A stretch of DNA of 64,000 bases from ZC4RG42 sp003242425. GTDB lineage: Bacteria > Pseudomonadota > Gammaproteobacteria > Burkholderiales > SG8-39. The notes below the pieces were generated by a model that had not been told where the DNA came from, did not search any database, and worked only from the letters and a program-made list of their open reading frames with translations. How positions within the stretch are numbered: position 1 is the first letter of the stretch; the number at the start of each line of letters is the position of its first letter. The position numbers were made by a program, and so were the translations under genes. Shown here piece after piece: positions 52,443 to 61,258 of this stretch. The DNA is taken from the NCBI GenBank assembly GCA_937907425.1, contig CALCIE010000076.1:56946-120945 (forward strand), given 5' to 3'.

Positions 52443-53482
52443 TCGACGATTCGGCCCTCATCCGCCGGCTGATGACCGAGATCATCAACGCACAGCCCGA
52501 CATGAAGGTCGTCGCCACGGCGGCCGATCCCTACGCGGCGCGGGAGCTGATCAAGACGCACAACCCGGACGTCCTGACCCTCGATGTGGAAATGCCCAAA
52601 ATGGACGGGCTGGACTTCCTCGAGAAGCTGATGCGCCTGAGGCCCATGCCGGTCGTCATGGTTTCGACGCTGACCGAACGCGGCTCCGACGTCACCATGC
52701 GTGCGCTCGAGCTGGGCGCGGTGGACTTCATCGCCAAGCCGAAACTGGAGATCGCCAAAGGCATGACGGAAGCGGCCGAGGCCCTGGTCGAGCGCATCCG
52801 CACCGCCGCCAAGGCGCGCATCCGCACATCGGCTTCGCCCGCGGCGTCCACATCGCCACCGGCGGCGGTCCGCAACCGGCGCGTCTCGACCGAGAAACTC
52901 ATCATCGTCGGCGCCTCCACCGGCGGGACAGAGGCCCTGCGCGAGTTCCTCACCCAGTTGCCGCCCGATTCGCCGGCGGTGCTGATCACCCAGCACATGC
53001 CGGCGGGTTTCACCGCGGCGTTCGCGCGCCGGCTGAACGGCCTGTGCCGCATCACGGTGAAGGAGGCCGAACACAACGAACGCATCCTGCCCGGGCATGC
53101 CTACATCGCGCCGGGTTCGCACCATCTGCTGGTACGCCGCAGCGGCGCGAACTACGTCACGGCCTTGTCCGATGCGCCGCCGGTCAATCGTCACAAGCCT
53201 TCTGTGGAGATGCTGTTCCGTTCCGCGGCGCAGGAGGTCGGTCCCAACGCGGTCGGCATCATCATGACGGGCATGGGCAAGGACGGCGCGCAGGCCATGC
53301 TGGAGATGAAGGAGGCCGGCGCCTACAACATCGCGCAGGACGAAGCGACCTGCGTCGTATACGGCATGCCGCGCGAAGCGGTGGCCCTCGGCGCGGTCCA
53401 CGAAGTAGTGCCGCTGCACCAGATCGCCGAACGGGTGTTCGCCCATCTCGGCGCGAGCAGCAAGCAGGGCATCCGGGTATAA
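52418..53482 (+). CDS. cheB: Chemotaxis methylesterase CheB
   Basis: CheB removes methyl groups from receptors when phosphorylated. The 354-residue product has a receiver (IKVLVIDDSALIRRLM, phospho-acceptor Asp in VLTLDVEMPKMDGLDFL, IAKPK) and a C-terminal esterase domain with the serine in GASTGGTEAL, QHMPAGFTAAFARRL, APGSHHL and MTGMGKDGA. The GAGGAAAG ribosome site fixes the start, since the frame stays open far upstream. Length is normal. Confidence 0.96.
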   Translation: MQPIKVLVIDDSALIRRLMTEIINAQPDMKVVATAADPYAARELIKTHNPDVLTLDVEMPKMDGLDFLEKLMRLRPMPVVMVSTLTERGSDVTMRALELGAVDFIAKPKLEIAKGMTEAAEALVERIRTAAKARIRTSASPAASTSPPAAVRNRRVSTEKLIIVGASTGGTEALREFLTQLPPDSPAVLITQHMPAGFTAAFARRLNGLCRITVKEAEHNERILPGHAYIAPGSHHLLVRRSGANYVTALSDAPPVNRHKPSVEMLFRSAAQEVGPNAVGIIMTGMGKDGAQAMLEMKEAGAYNIAQDEATCVVYGMPREAVALGAVHEVVPLHQIAERVFAHLGASSKQGIRV

Positions 53483-53506
53483 GGAGCAGCCGATTGGAGG
53501 AGCGGG

Positions 53507-54760
53507 ATGGAGGAGGATGTCACGATCGAGAACGTCTATCTGGCGCGGCAGCCGATCGTCGATCGCGACGGTGAGTTGCACGGCTTTGAACTGCTGTTCC
53601 GCAACGATGCCACGCACACGAACGCGATCAGCGACGGGTTGCATGCGACCGGCGTGGTGGTCGGCAACGTTCTCAACGAACTGGGCCTGCAGCAGGTGCT
53701 CGGCCGGCTGCGAGGTTTCCTCAACGTCACCGGCGATTTCCTGCACAGCGAATGGCTGGATCTGCTTTCGCCGGAGCGCATCGTGCTCGAGATCCTAGAG
53801 TCCACGCCGGTGGACGCGGCGCTGGTCGAGCGCTGCCGGACGCTAAGCGAACGCGGCTTCGAGATCGCGATCGACGACTATTCCGGCGACTACGGACGCA
53901 TCGAACCGTTGCTGCCGTTCATCAGCATGGTGAAAGTCGATCTGGGTCTCGTGCCGCTCGACCGGGTCGAGGCGATATGCGAGCCCTTGCGCGGCCGGCC
54001 GATCGTCTTCGTCGCCGAGAAGGTCGAAACGCAGGCGCAGTTCCAGCGCTGCCGCGAACTGGGCATGCACCTCTTCCAGGGCTACCACTTCGCGCGCCCC
54101 GAGCTGTTGAGCGCCAAGCGCTCCATGCGCGCGCGCAGCAGCATGCTGCGGTTGCTCACGCTGATCTACAACGATGCCGAGCTGCCGGCGATCGAGGAGG
54201 AATTCAAGCGCCATCCGCAACTGGGGTACAACCTGCTGCGGCTCGTGAACTCGGCCGCGGCCGGCCTGTCGACCAAGATCACCTCGATCAAGCACGGCCT
54301 GATCCTGCTCGGTCGCCGGCAACTGCAGGTGTGGTTGCAGCTCCTGTTGTACACCGGCGAACGCACCGACCGCTTCGTGGCGTCGCCGCTGCTGCAGACG
54401 GCGGCGATGCGCGGCAAGCTGATGGAGAGCATCGCCTGGCACGAGGATCCGGCCGGCGAGCAGTACCGCGACTACGCGTTCATGACCGGCATGCTTTCGC
54501 TGGTGGACGTGCTGCTCGGTTTTCCGCGCGCGCATATCATCGAACAGCTCAATGTGGCGGACGAAGTGCGCGACGCGCTGCTCTACGGCAGCGGCCGCGT
54601 GGGCCGGTTGTTGAAACTGATCGAAACGCTGGAAAGCGACCGCCGCCACGAAGTGGACGCGCAGCTCGAGGCCTTCCGGCTTTCCAAGTCCGAGCTGCTG
54701 CGGCTCGAATGGGCGGCGATGCGTTGGGCCAACCACCTGCTCGAACCGATGGAGATTTAG
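53507..54760 (+). CDS. EAL-HDOD (YuxH-type) signalling protein
   Basis: The 417-residue product combines an N-terminal EAL-like domain (about 8-205) with a C-terminal HDOD domain (about 205-400). The EAL signature is degenerate: it reads GFELLFRN instead of EALxR, and the DDFGTGYS block reads IDDYSGDYG, so c-di-GMP hydrolysis is unlikely. This YuxH architecture is typical of regulatory proteins, some of which affect motility. It follows cheB by 24 bases with a GGAGGAGCGGG ribosome site and may be co-transcribed. Confidence 0.9.
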   Translation: MEEDVTIENVYLARQPIVDRDGELHGFELLFRNDATHTNAISDGLHATGVVVGNVLNELGLQQVLGRLRGFLNVTGDFLHSEWLDLLSPERIVLEILESTPVDAALVERCRTLSERGFEIAIDDYSGDYGRIEPLLPFISMVKVDLGLVPLDRVEAICEPLRGRPIVFVAEKVETQAQFQRCRELGMHLFQGYHFARPELLSAKRSMRARSSMLRLLTLIYNDAELPAIEEEFKRHPQLGYNLLRLVNSAAAGLSTKITSIKHGLILLGRRQLQVWLQLLLYTGERTDRFVASPLLQTAAMRGKLMESIAWHEDPAGEQYRDYAFMTGMLSLVDVLLGFPRAHIIEQLNVADEVRDALLYGSGRVGRLLKLIETLESDRRHEVDAQLEAFRLSKSELLRLEWAAMRWANHLLEPMEI

Positions 54761-54818
54761 GCGCTTCGACCGGCGTTAAACTTGCTTGGCTGACGGCCGA
54801 GGCAAAATCCGCTTCGAC

Positions 54819-55859
54819 ATGGAACCCGCTTCCGCCTCACCCGACCCCCAAGCCGCCCAGGCGTTTTTCGCGTACTGGGAATGGACGCCCGCGACCGGGC
54901 AGGTGAACTGGCGCCCGAATGCGCCCTGGCGGGCCACCGTCGACGATTTCCAGAGTCTGCTCGCCCTGGTCGACGAGTCGGTGCGGGCGGACCTGGCTGC
55001 GGCGTTGCGGAGCATCGCCGCGAACGGCGGCAGTTTCGCGCGCGACTACCCAGCCGCGACAGGGGGCGTGCTGCAGGTGTGTGCTGCCGCCGCGGGACAG
55101 GACGCCGCGCGAACGGTATGGGGCATGGTGCAAGACCTCACGCGGGCGCGCGCCGAGGAAGCGGCGTTGCGGCGTGCCGCGGATACCGCGCGTGCCGACT
55201 TCGACGCCTTCGCCTATGCCGTCTCGCACGATCTGCGTGCCCCGCTGCGTGCCATCGGCGGATTCAGCGAAGTCCTGCTGGAAAGCGAGCCCGGTACGCT
55301 GGAGGCGAACGCCCGGCAATACCTGCCGCGCATCGTGGCGGCCACGCGGCGGATGTCGCAACTGCTCGACGACCTGCTGCAGCTCGCGCGCCTCAACCGC
55401 GCCGAAATGCGTCCGGACTGGGTCGATCTCGCCGCGCTGGGGCGGGAAATCGCCGCGCGACTCGATGCGCAAAGCGAACGGGCGGTGCAGTTCGACGCGC
55501 CGGCGGAGCTCAACGCGTGGGGTGATCCGAAACTGCTCGAAGCGCTGTTGCAGCATCTGCTCCACAACGCCTGGAAATTCACCCGCCGCGCCGCTGCGCC
55601 GCGCGTGGAGCTGGGCGGCGTGCGGGAAAACGGTGCGCTGCGCTGCTACGTGCGCGACAACGGGGTGGGGTTCGACCCCGAATATGGCGACAAGCTGTTC
55701 CAGCCCCTGCAGCGTTTGCACCGGGCTGAAGATTTCGAAGGCTCGGGCGTCGGCCTGAGCGTCGTCAAGCGCATCGTCGAACGCCACAGCGGCGAGGTGG
55801 GCGCAAGCGGCGCGGAAAATCAGGGCGCCACGTTCTGGTTCCGGTTGCCTCTGTCCTGA
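54819..55859 (+). CDS. Sensor histidine kinase
   Basis: A soluble kinase of about 346 residues. The N-terminal about 100 residues resemble no named domain with confidence but may be a short PAS fold. The HisKA part has phospho-His in YAVSHDLRAPLRAIGGFSEVL, followed by the ATPase domain (LLHNAWKFTRR, VRDNGVGFD, GSGVGLSVVKRIVERHSGEV). This type is common in phytochrome-like and hybrid systems. The ATG at 54819 is preferred; an in-frame TTG at 54786 would add 11 residues. The convergent receiver-GGDEF-EAL gene ends 8 bases away and could be a partner through its receiver. Confidence 0.88.
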   Translation: MEPASASPDPQAAQAFFAYWEWTPATGQVNWRPNAPWRATVDDFQSLLALVDESVRADLAAALRSIAANGGSFARDYPAATGGVLQVCAAAAGQDAARTVWGMVQDLTRARAEEAALRRAADTARADFDAFAYAVSHDLRAPLRAIGGFSEVLLESEPGTLEANARQYLPRIVAATRRMSQLLDDLLQLARLNRAEMRPDWVDLAALGREIAARLDAQSERAVQFDAPAELNAWGDPKLLEALLQHLLHNAWKFTRRAAAPRVELGGVRENGALRCYVRDNGVGFDPEYGDKLFQPLQRLHRAEDFEGSGVGLSVVKRIVERHSGEVGASGAENQGATFWFRLPLS

Positions 55860-55867
55860 GTCCTCGT

Positions 55868-57607
55868 TCAACGATTCAGCAGTGCGGCCGCCGTCACGGG
55901 CTTGCCGAACAGATAACCCTGCATGCGCTTGCAGCCTTCGGCCAGCAGGAAGACCATCTGTTCGCGCGTTTCGATGCCTTCGGCGTGGGCCGTCAGCTTG
56001 AGCGACCGGGCGAGCGCGAGAATGGCGCGCACGATGGCGGCATCGTCCTCGTTGTCGTTGACGTCACCGACGAAGGACTGGTCGATCTTGAGGATGTCGA
56101 GCGGGAAGCGCTTGAGGTAGGCGAGCGATGAATAGCCCGTACCGAAATCGTCGATGGCCAGCCGCACCCCCAGGCGTTTGAGGCGATGCATGATCTCGCC
56201 TGCGCGTTCGGCGTCCTGCATGGCGATGCTTTCGGTGATCTCCAGTTCCAGCGCGTGCGGGGGGAGCCCCGATTCCTGCAGGATGGCTTCGATGCGTTCC
56301 ACCACGGCCGGGTCGTGGAACTGCGTCGCCGACACGTTCACGGCGATGCGCAGATGGCGGTGCCCCTGCGCATGCCAGGCGGCGGTCTGCAGGCACGCCT
56401 CGCGCAGCACCCACTCGCCGATCTGCAGAATCAGGCCGGTGTCGTCGGCGATGGGAATGAATTCCTGCGGCGAGATGCTGCCGAATTCCGGGTGCTCCCA
56501 GCGCACCAGCGCTTCGCTGCCGATCAGCAGATTGCGCTCGGCGTCGTAGATGGGCTGATAGAGCACGTGCAACTGCCCGTGTCGGATGGCGTGGCAGAGC
56601 GCGCCTTCGAGCGCCACGCGCCGGCGCACGTCGGCGCTGATCTCGGCACGGTAGATCTGGTAGGTCTTGCGGCCGTTCTGCTTGGCCTCGTACATCGCGC
56701 TTTCCGCGTTGCGCACCAGCGTGAGCGCGTCCTTGCCGTGATCGGGCCATACGGCCACGCCCAGCGAAGGCGTGAGATACAGTTCCTGCCCCCCCTGGGT
56801 GAAAGGCGTGGAGAAGCATTGCATCAGCCGGTTGGCGAGCGTCGTTTCGTGCTCGTGCGGCTGCAGACTCATGTAGACGGCGAACTCGTCGCGTCCCACG
56901 CGGGCGAGCAGGCCCTTGTCGCCGATCTCGTGCGCCAGGCGCTCGCCCACCTGGCGGATGAGCACGTCCCCGGCCGCGTAGCCGAAGATTTCGTTGATGC
57001 GCATGAAGCGGTCGAGATCGAGGTAGCACACGACCGTTCGCATCCCGGCCGGGGAGGCTTCCGCAAGCTGCTGGCGCAGCCGTTCCATGAACAGTTTGTG
57101 ATTCGGCAACCCGGTCAGGTCGTCGAAATGTGCCAGCCGCTGGGCCGAGCGTTCGGCGCGGGCCTTGTCCTCGCGCGCCTTGCGATGCGCCAGCTCGCGC
57201 TCGATGGCCGGCAGCAGCCGCTCGGGGGCCGATTTGTAGACGAAGTCCTGGGCGCCGCCGCGCATGGCGTAGACGCCATCCTGTTCCGGCAGATCGCCGG
57301 AATAGATGATGAAGGGAATGTCCTTGCCGCTCGCCTTCAAGGTCTGCAAGGCGGCCAGCGAATCGAACGACGGCATGGTGTGGTCGGAAATCACCACATG
57401 CCAGTCCTGGCAGGCCAGGGCGCGTTGCATCGCTTCCTGCGAGTCCACGCGTTCGCAGTACGAGCCGGGGTACCGCCGTTCGATCTGCCGCTGCAGCAGG
57501 TACGCGTCGTCCTCGGAATCCTCGACGATCAGGACCCGAAGCGCGCGCGGCAGACCGGCCTCGGCGGATTGATCGCCCTCGAGATATTGGTGAGCGTGTT
57601 GCACCAT
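55868..57607 (-). CDS. Receiver-GGDEF-EAL protein, probable c-di-GMP phosphodiesterase
   Basis: A 579-residue protein with an N-terminal receiver (about 24-140, VISDHTMPSFD), a GGDEF domain (about 160-315) whose active site reads GRDEF and so is probably inactive as a cyclase, and a complete EAL domain (about 325-575) with SEALVRWEHP, ELEITES, DDFGTGYSSLAYLKRFPLDILKIDQSFV and EGIET. It should hydrolyse c-di-GMP under phosphorylation control. A sigma-28 promoter ends only 8 bases before its ATG and there is no ribosome site, suggesting a leaderless transcript. Confidence 0.93.
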   Translation of the reverse strand: MVQHAHQYLEGDQSAEAGLPRALRVLIVEDSEDDAYLLQRQIERRYPGSYCERVDSQEAMQRALACQDWHVVISDHTMPSFDSLAALQTLKASGKDIPFIIYSGDLPEQDGVYAMRGGAQDFVYKSAPERLLPAIERELAHRKAREDKARAERSAQRLAHFDDLTGLPNHKLFMERLRQQLAEASPAGMRTVVCYLDLDRFMRINEIFGYAAGDVLIRQVGERLAHEIGDKGLLARVGRDEFAVYMSLQPHEHETTLANRLMQCFSTPFTQGGQELYLTPSLGVAVWPDHGKDALTLVRNAESAMYEAKQNGRKTYQIYRAEISADVRRRVALEGALCHAIRHGQLHVLYQPIYDAERNLLIGSEALVRWEHPEFGSISPQEFIPIADDTGLILQIGEWVLREACLQTAAWHAQGHRHLRIAVNVSATQFHDPAVVERIEAILQESGLPPHALELEITESIAMQDAERAGEIMHRLKRLGVRLAIDDFGTGYSSLAYLKRFPLDILKIDQSFVGDVNDNEDDAAIVRAILALARSLKLTAHAEGIETREQMVFLLAEGCKRMQGYLFGKPVTAAALLNR

Positions 57608-57615
57608 ACCGTCTT

Positions 57616-57642
57616 AAATCGGCACGAATCGCGCAATCTTGA
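57616..57642 (-). promoter_or_regulatory. Sigma-28 promoter of the GGDEF-EAL gene
   Basis: On the minus strand TCAAGATT, an 11-base spacer and GCCGATTT match FliA recognition. The -10 is so close to the ATG (57607) that transcription would start at or within a few bases of it. Confidence 0.7.
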
Positions 57643-58070
57643 ATGAATCGTGTCGGACCTATTGTCGTTGTGCAGTTCATTGAAGCGTCAAGAAATTTGT
57701 CACAACGGCCCAACCGGCCGGACGGTCCGGACGCGAGTGCAGAAGTCGCGCGGACATGCTGCGGCGCATCAGCTGGTATTCCGCTGCGCCGCTCTGTGGC
57801 GCAGCGCGATCGGATACGGAGGCGGAACGGGCGCTCGGCCGGGGTGCCGAAGCGGAATATCTGCGCCGTTATGCTCGTGTCGGGACCGCGACACGCGCCG
57901 CGTCCGGTAGGATTGCGATGCAAGTGGCATTTGTCACGAGCGGCGCACGAATGGCGCGAAGCCCGACGCCGGGACCGCGCCGAATCGGGTGCAGGGCGCC
58001 GCGGCGCGAACTTTGCGCGGCTTGCGGTAGCCTTAGGAAGATTGAATACATCGCTCGGAAAGGAGAACGC
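57643..58070. other. Intergenic region, no gene recognised
   Basis: About 430 bases lie upstream of the SIMPL gene. Short open frames occur on both strands, but none has a ribosome site with a recognisable product. No strong promoter match was seen apart from the sigma-28 site at the left edge. Confidence 0.5.
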
Positions 58071-58799
58071 ATGATGCTGCGTCGTTTTTGGTCTGCCGTC
58101 CGTTCGCGCGCGGTGCTGGCGACCGGTTCCGTACTGCTCGTCCTGCTGGGTGCGACCGCCGCGCGTGCGCACGAGAGCATCGAGGCGGTGCGTTACAACG
58201 AAGTGGATCTGCAGACCGAGGTCATGCGCGAGGTGCAGAACGACCAGATGTTCGCCTCACTGTACGCGGAGCTGCAGGAAGCCAATCCTGCCGAGCTGCA
58301 GAACGCGTTGAATAAGATCGCCCAGGAAGCCCACAAGATCGCGGGCGAGTTCAAGAGTGTGAAAGTACGCACCGGCTACAACCAGACCTACCCCGTCTAC
58401 GACCGCGACAACAAGCTGGTGGCCTGGCGCGGCCGCACCGAGCTGCGTCTGGAAAGCAAGGACTTCCCCTCGATGGCGAAGCTGATCGCGCGCCTGCAGC
58501 CGAGCATGCAGTTGGGGGGCATCAGCTTCGGAGTGTCGCCCGAGTTGCGCAAGAAAACCGAAGAGGAGCTGATGAAGGAAGCGGTCGCAAGCTTCCGCCA
58601 GCGCGCGCAGGTGCTGACCGAAGCGCTGGAAGGCAAGCGCTACCGGCTGCGCAAACTCTCCATCCAGACCTCCGACGGCGTGCCGCCGCGGCCGATGATG
58701 ACCATGCGCGCCGCCAAAGCCGAAAGCTACGAACCGGTGCTGGAAGGCGGCACGAGCCAGGTGAACGTGGGTGCGGTGGGGACGATCGAAATCGAATGA
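58071..58799 (+). CDS. SIMPL-domain (DUF541) periplasmic protein
   Basis: The 242-residue product has a signal peptide (about 1-33, ending ATAARA) and a SIMPL domain with the pattern TYPVYDRDNKLVAWRGRTELRLES and repeated basic/helical segments. Proteins of this family are exported or periplasmic, and several are linked to oxidative stress or outer-membrane maintenance; the exact role is unknown. An AAAGGAG ribosome site 6-7 bases before the ATG fixes the start. It begins a three-gene run with a hydrolase and a lipoprotein. Confidence 0.88.
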   Translation: MMLRRFWSAVRSRAVLATGSVLLVLLGATAARAHESIEAVRYNEVDLQTEVMREVQNDQMFASLYAELQEANPAELQNALNKIAQEAHKIAGEFKSVKVRTGYNQTYPVYDRDNKLVAWRGRTELRLESKDFPSMAKLIARLQPSMQLGGISFGVSPELRKKTEEELMKEAVASFRQRAQVLTEALEGKRYRLRKLSIQTSDGVPPRPMMTMRAAKAESYEPVLEGGTSQVNVGAVGTIEIE

Positions 58800-58834
58800 C
58801 GCGCCCGGTCCCGCACATGTAACACGTTTCGCTC

Positions 58835-59494
58835 GTGAGCGGCGCCGACCCCGATCCCGTGCCGGCAACGCAGCGGGAACTGGTCGTCCTGGTACACGGC
58901 CTGTGGATGAACCGCTGCGTCATGGGCTATCTCGCGCACAAGCTGCGCTGCGCGGGCTACGCCACGGCGAGCTTCGGGTACTTTCCGGCTTTGCGTTCCT
59001 TCGAGCACGAGCTCGGCCGCTTCGTATCCCGAATGCGCGCATACCGGTATCGCCGCCTGCACTTCGTCGCGCACAGCCTGGGCGGCGTACTGGTGTTCTC
59101 CGCCCTGCCGCGGCTTTCTGACCTGGACATCGGCCGCGTGGTCTGTCTGGGTTCGCCCCTGCGCGGTTCGCTCGGCGCAAAGCAGTTCATGCGTCACGCG
59201 TTCGGACGCTTTTGCATCGGCGCGAGCGCCAAACTGTGGCAAAGTTTCCCGGCGTTACGCTGCGGGGAAGGGATCGAAGCCGGCGTCATCGCCGGCACGC
59301 GTCGTTTCGGTCTCGGCCGTTTCTTCACCGACCTGCCCGCGCCGAACGACGGCGTGGTGACGGTCGAAGAGACGCGCATCGACGGCTTGTGCGATCACAT
59401 CGTTCTGCCTTGCAGTCACACGGGGATGCTGTTCGCGCCGGAGGCGGCGCGGCAGATCGTGCAGTTCTTGAGGACGGGACGATTTCTGAGATGA
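58835..59494 (+). CDS. Alpha/beta hydrolase (lipase-like)
   Basis: A 219-residue alpha/beta hydrolase. It has the oxyanion strand VVLVHGLWMN near the N-terminus, the nucleophile elbow AHSLGG (about residues 75-80, Ser catalytic) and a C-terminal SHTGML that probably supplies the catalytic histidine. No signal peptide is visible, so it acts in the cytoplasm or is peripheral. The start is a GTG with no clear ribosome site. Its stop overlaps the start of the aminopeptidase gene by four bases (ATGA). Confidence 0.86.
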   Translation: MSGADPDPVPATQRELVVLVHGLWMNRCVMGYLAHKLRCAGYATASFGYFPALRSFEHELGRFVSRMRAYRYRRLHFVAHSLGGVLVFSALPRLSDLDIGRVVCLGSPLRGSLGAKQFMRHAFGRFCIGASAKLWQSFPALRCGEGIEAGVIAGTRRFGLGRFFTDLPAPNDGVVTVEETRIDGLCDHIVLPCSHTGMLFAPEAARQIVQFLRTGRFLR

Positions 59495-60621
59495 GACGCC
59501 TGGTTGCGATCGGTGCCACCTTGCTGCTCGCGGGCGGCTGCAGCACGGTGCAGTACTACGCGCAAGCCGTGTCCGGACACCTGGACGTCATGCAGCGCGC
59601 ACGTCCCATCGAGCAAGTGATCGCCGCGCCCGATACCCCGGAGACGCTGCGCCAAAGGCTGGAATACGTGCAGGCCGTGCGCGCATTCGCGGTCAGCGAG
59701 CTGGCCTTGCCCGACAACGGCAGCTACCGCAGCTATGCCGACATCGGCCGTCCCTACGTGGTGTGGAACGTCTTTGCCGCGCCGGAGTTCTCGCTGCAGC
59801 CGCACCAGAACTGTTTTCCGCTGGTGGGCTGCGTGTCCTATCGCGGCTATTACGACTTCGAGGCCGCCGAGCGCGAGGCGGAACGGCTGAAGCGCGCGGG
59901 CTATGACGTATTCATCGGCGGTGTGCCGGCCTATTCCACGCTGGGCTGGTTCGACGATCCGGTGCTCAACACCTTCATCGGCTATCCCAAAGCGGAGCTG
60001 GCGCGGCTGATCTTTCACGAGCTTGCGCACCAGATCGCGTTCGCGAAGGGCGATACCCAATTCAACGAATCCTTCGCGGTGGCGGTGGAGCAGGAAGGCG
60101 TGCGCCGCTGGCTGAGCAAGCACGGTACACCTGCGGACCTGGAAGCCTATCTCGCCCACCGTCAGCGGCGCGCCGAATTCATCGATCTGGTACAGCGTTA
60201 TCGCGACAAGCTGGCGAGGTGGTATGCCACGCCCGTGAGCGAAGCGGAAATGCGTGCCGGCAAGGCGCGCATCATCGCCGAAATGGGCGAGGCCTACCGC
60301 GAACTGAAAGCGAGCTGGGGCGGCTATGCCGGTTACGACCGCTGGTTCGCGAAGGGTGTCAACAACGCGCTGTTCGCTTCCTTCGCCGCCTATACCGAAC
60401 ACGTTCCCGCCTTCGAGGTACTGCTGCAACAGGCGCAAGGCGATATGCCCAAGTTCTACGCGGCGGTACGCGCCCTGGCGGCCCAGGACAAGGCGCTGCG
60501 GGAGACCCGGCTGGCCGCCTTGCACGCGACGCGGCGTGCCCTGGCGGAGGCCGAAACGGGCATCCAGGCCGAAGGCGGACGCTTCACCGCGAGCGCGCAG
60601 GCCGAACCCGTCGAACGCTGA
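59491..60621 (+). CDS. Predicted zinc aminopeptidase lipoprotein (COG4324 type)
   Basis: The 376-residue product has a lipoprotein signal (LLLAGGC near residue 17), then conserved family blocks: YVVWNVFAAPEFSLQPHQNCFPLVGCVSYRGYYDFEAAEREAERL, DDPVLNTFIGYPKAELARLIFHELAHQ and NESFAVAVEQEGVRRWL. HELAHQ fits the HExxH zinc site with a downstream Glu in FNESFA. It is translationally coupled to the hydrolase gene. Substrate is unknown. Confidence 0.88.
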   Translation: MRRLVAIGATLLLAGGCSTVQYYAQAVSGHLDVMQRARPIEQVIAAPDTPETLRQRLEYVQAVRAFAVSELALPDNGSYRSYADIGRPYVVWNVFAAPEFSLQPHQNCFPLVGCVSYRGYYDFEAAEREAERLKRAGYDVFIGGVPAYSTLGWFDDPVLNTFIGYPKAELARLIFHELAHQIAFAKGDTQFNESFAVAVEQEGVRRWLSKHGTPADLEAYLAHRQRRAEFIDLVQRYRDKLARWYATPVSEAEMRAGKARIIAEMGEAYRELKASWGGYAGYDRWFAKGVNNALFASFAAYTEHVPAFEVLLQQAQGDMPKFYAAVRALAAQDKALRETRLAALHATRRALAEAETGIQAEGGRFTASAQAEPVER

Positions 60622-60868
60622 GTCGCACCGGACGCGTGTCCGGTATCCCTTTCCACCGCCGTAATCCTGTCCCGGGGCGCGCTAGCGCGGATGTCAAGAA
60701 TTCATCCGCCTGTCGCCCCGGAAATTCGTCGCATCCGCGTCGCATTGAGACGCAGTGTCAAAAAACGCGAGACGCGCAGGCAAGCCGCGCTGGTCGGAAC
60801 ATCTCATAATCGAAGCGCATATCGGGCGTTTTGTTGCGCCGCGACATTGCGCTCTCGGAGGGCATGCT

Positions 60869-60908
60869 GCGCCGTACGTCTCGGGGAGGACGTACGGTGC
60901 ATCTTTTA
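60869..60908 (+). terminator. Terminator-like hairpin after the aminopeptidase gene
   Basis: A 12-bp stem (CCGTACGTC/GACGTACGG plus three flanking pairs, one of them G-T) with an 8-base loop is followed by ATCTTTT. It lies about 250 bases after the aminopeptidase stop, so it could end that operon or a small RNA. Confidence 0.6.
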
Positions 60909-61155
60909 AAAAACCACAAAACCATGAACAAGCGACAAGCTGCGGCGGGGGGCGGAGTGCGTTCATCCCTCGGCTTCGAGGGCACTCCGGTACATGCGGG
61001 GGCGCCGGTCCCCCGTCGTGACGTCCATGGGATCCGCTTCCCCGGGCGCCCACTGTGCAAAGCGCCAGGACAACCCGGTAGAATTTTCCGTAATCAGCAC
61101 AATAACGACTGCACACCGAAGAGCCGTTTTTCTCCCACCGGGCCATCCTGCAAAG

Positions 61156-61190
61156 GTATCGAAGCGCCGCGGCTGCCGGCGCTTCGATAC
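61156..61190. repeat. Perfect 14-bp inverted repeat in the exoprotein leader
   Basis: Arms GTATCGAAGCGCCG and its exact complement are separated by 7 bases; no T-run follows. It lies about 100 bases before the exoprotein ATG. Confidence 0.75.
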
Positions 61191-61238
61191 GTCCCTCCCC
61201 ACTTTCCTGAGAACAACGGATTCCGCGGCGCGCGGCCG

Positions 61239-61258
61239 GCCGGCGTGCGCACGCCGGC
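61239..61258. promoter_or_regulatory. 20-bp perfect palindrome just upstream of the exoprotein gene
   Basis: Half-site GCCGGCGTGC is followed immediately by its exact complement, ending 31 bases before the ATG. It may be an operator for a dimeric regulator or a structure in the mRNA leader. Confidence 0.5.

Noticed and set aside
54773..54803. TAAACTTG-N11-GCCGAGGC as a sigma-28 promoter of the sensor kinase gene
   Set aside because: Both halves deviate at several informative bases and the site would leave almost no leader; too weak to claim.
60940..61075. Possible c-di-GMP riboswitch in the exoprotein leader
   Set aside because: A GCAAAGC-like segment is present, but the paired helices and conserved GGCAAACC-type core of the class I riboswitch are not found.
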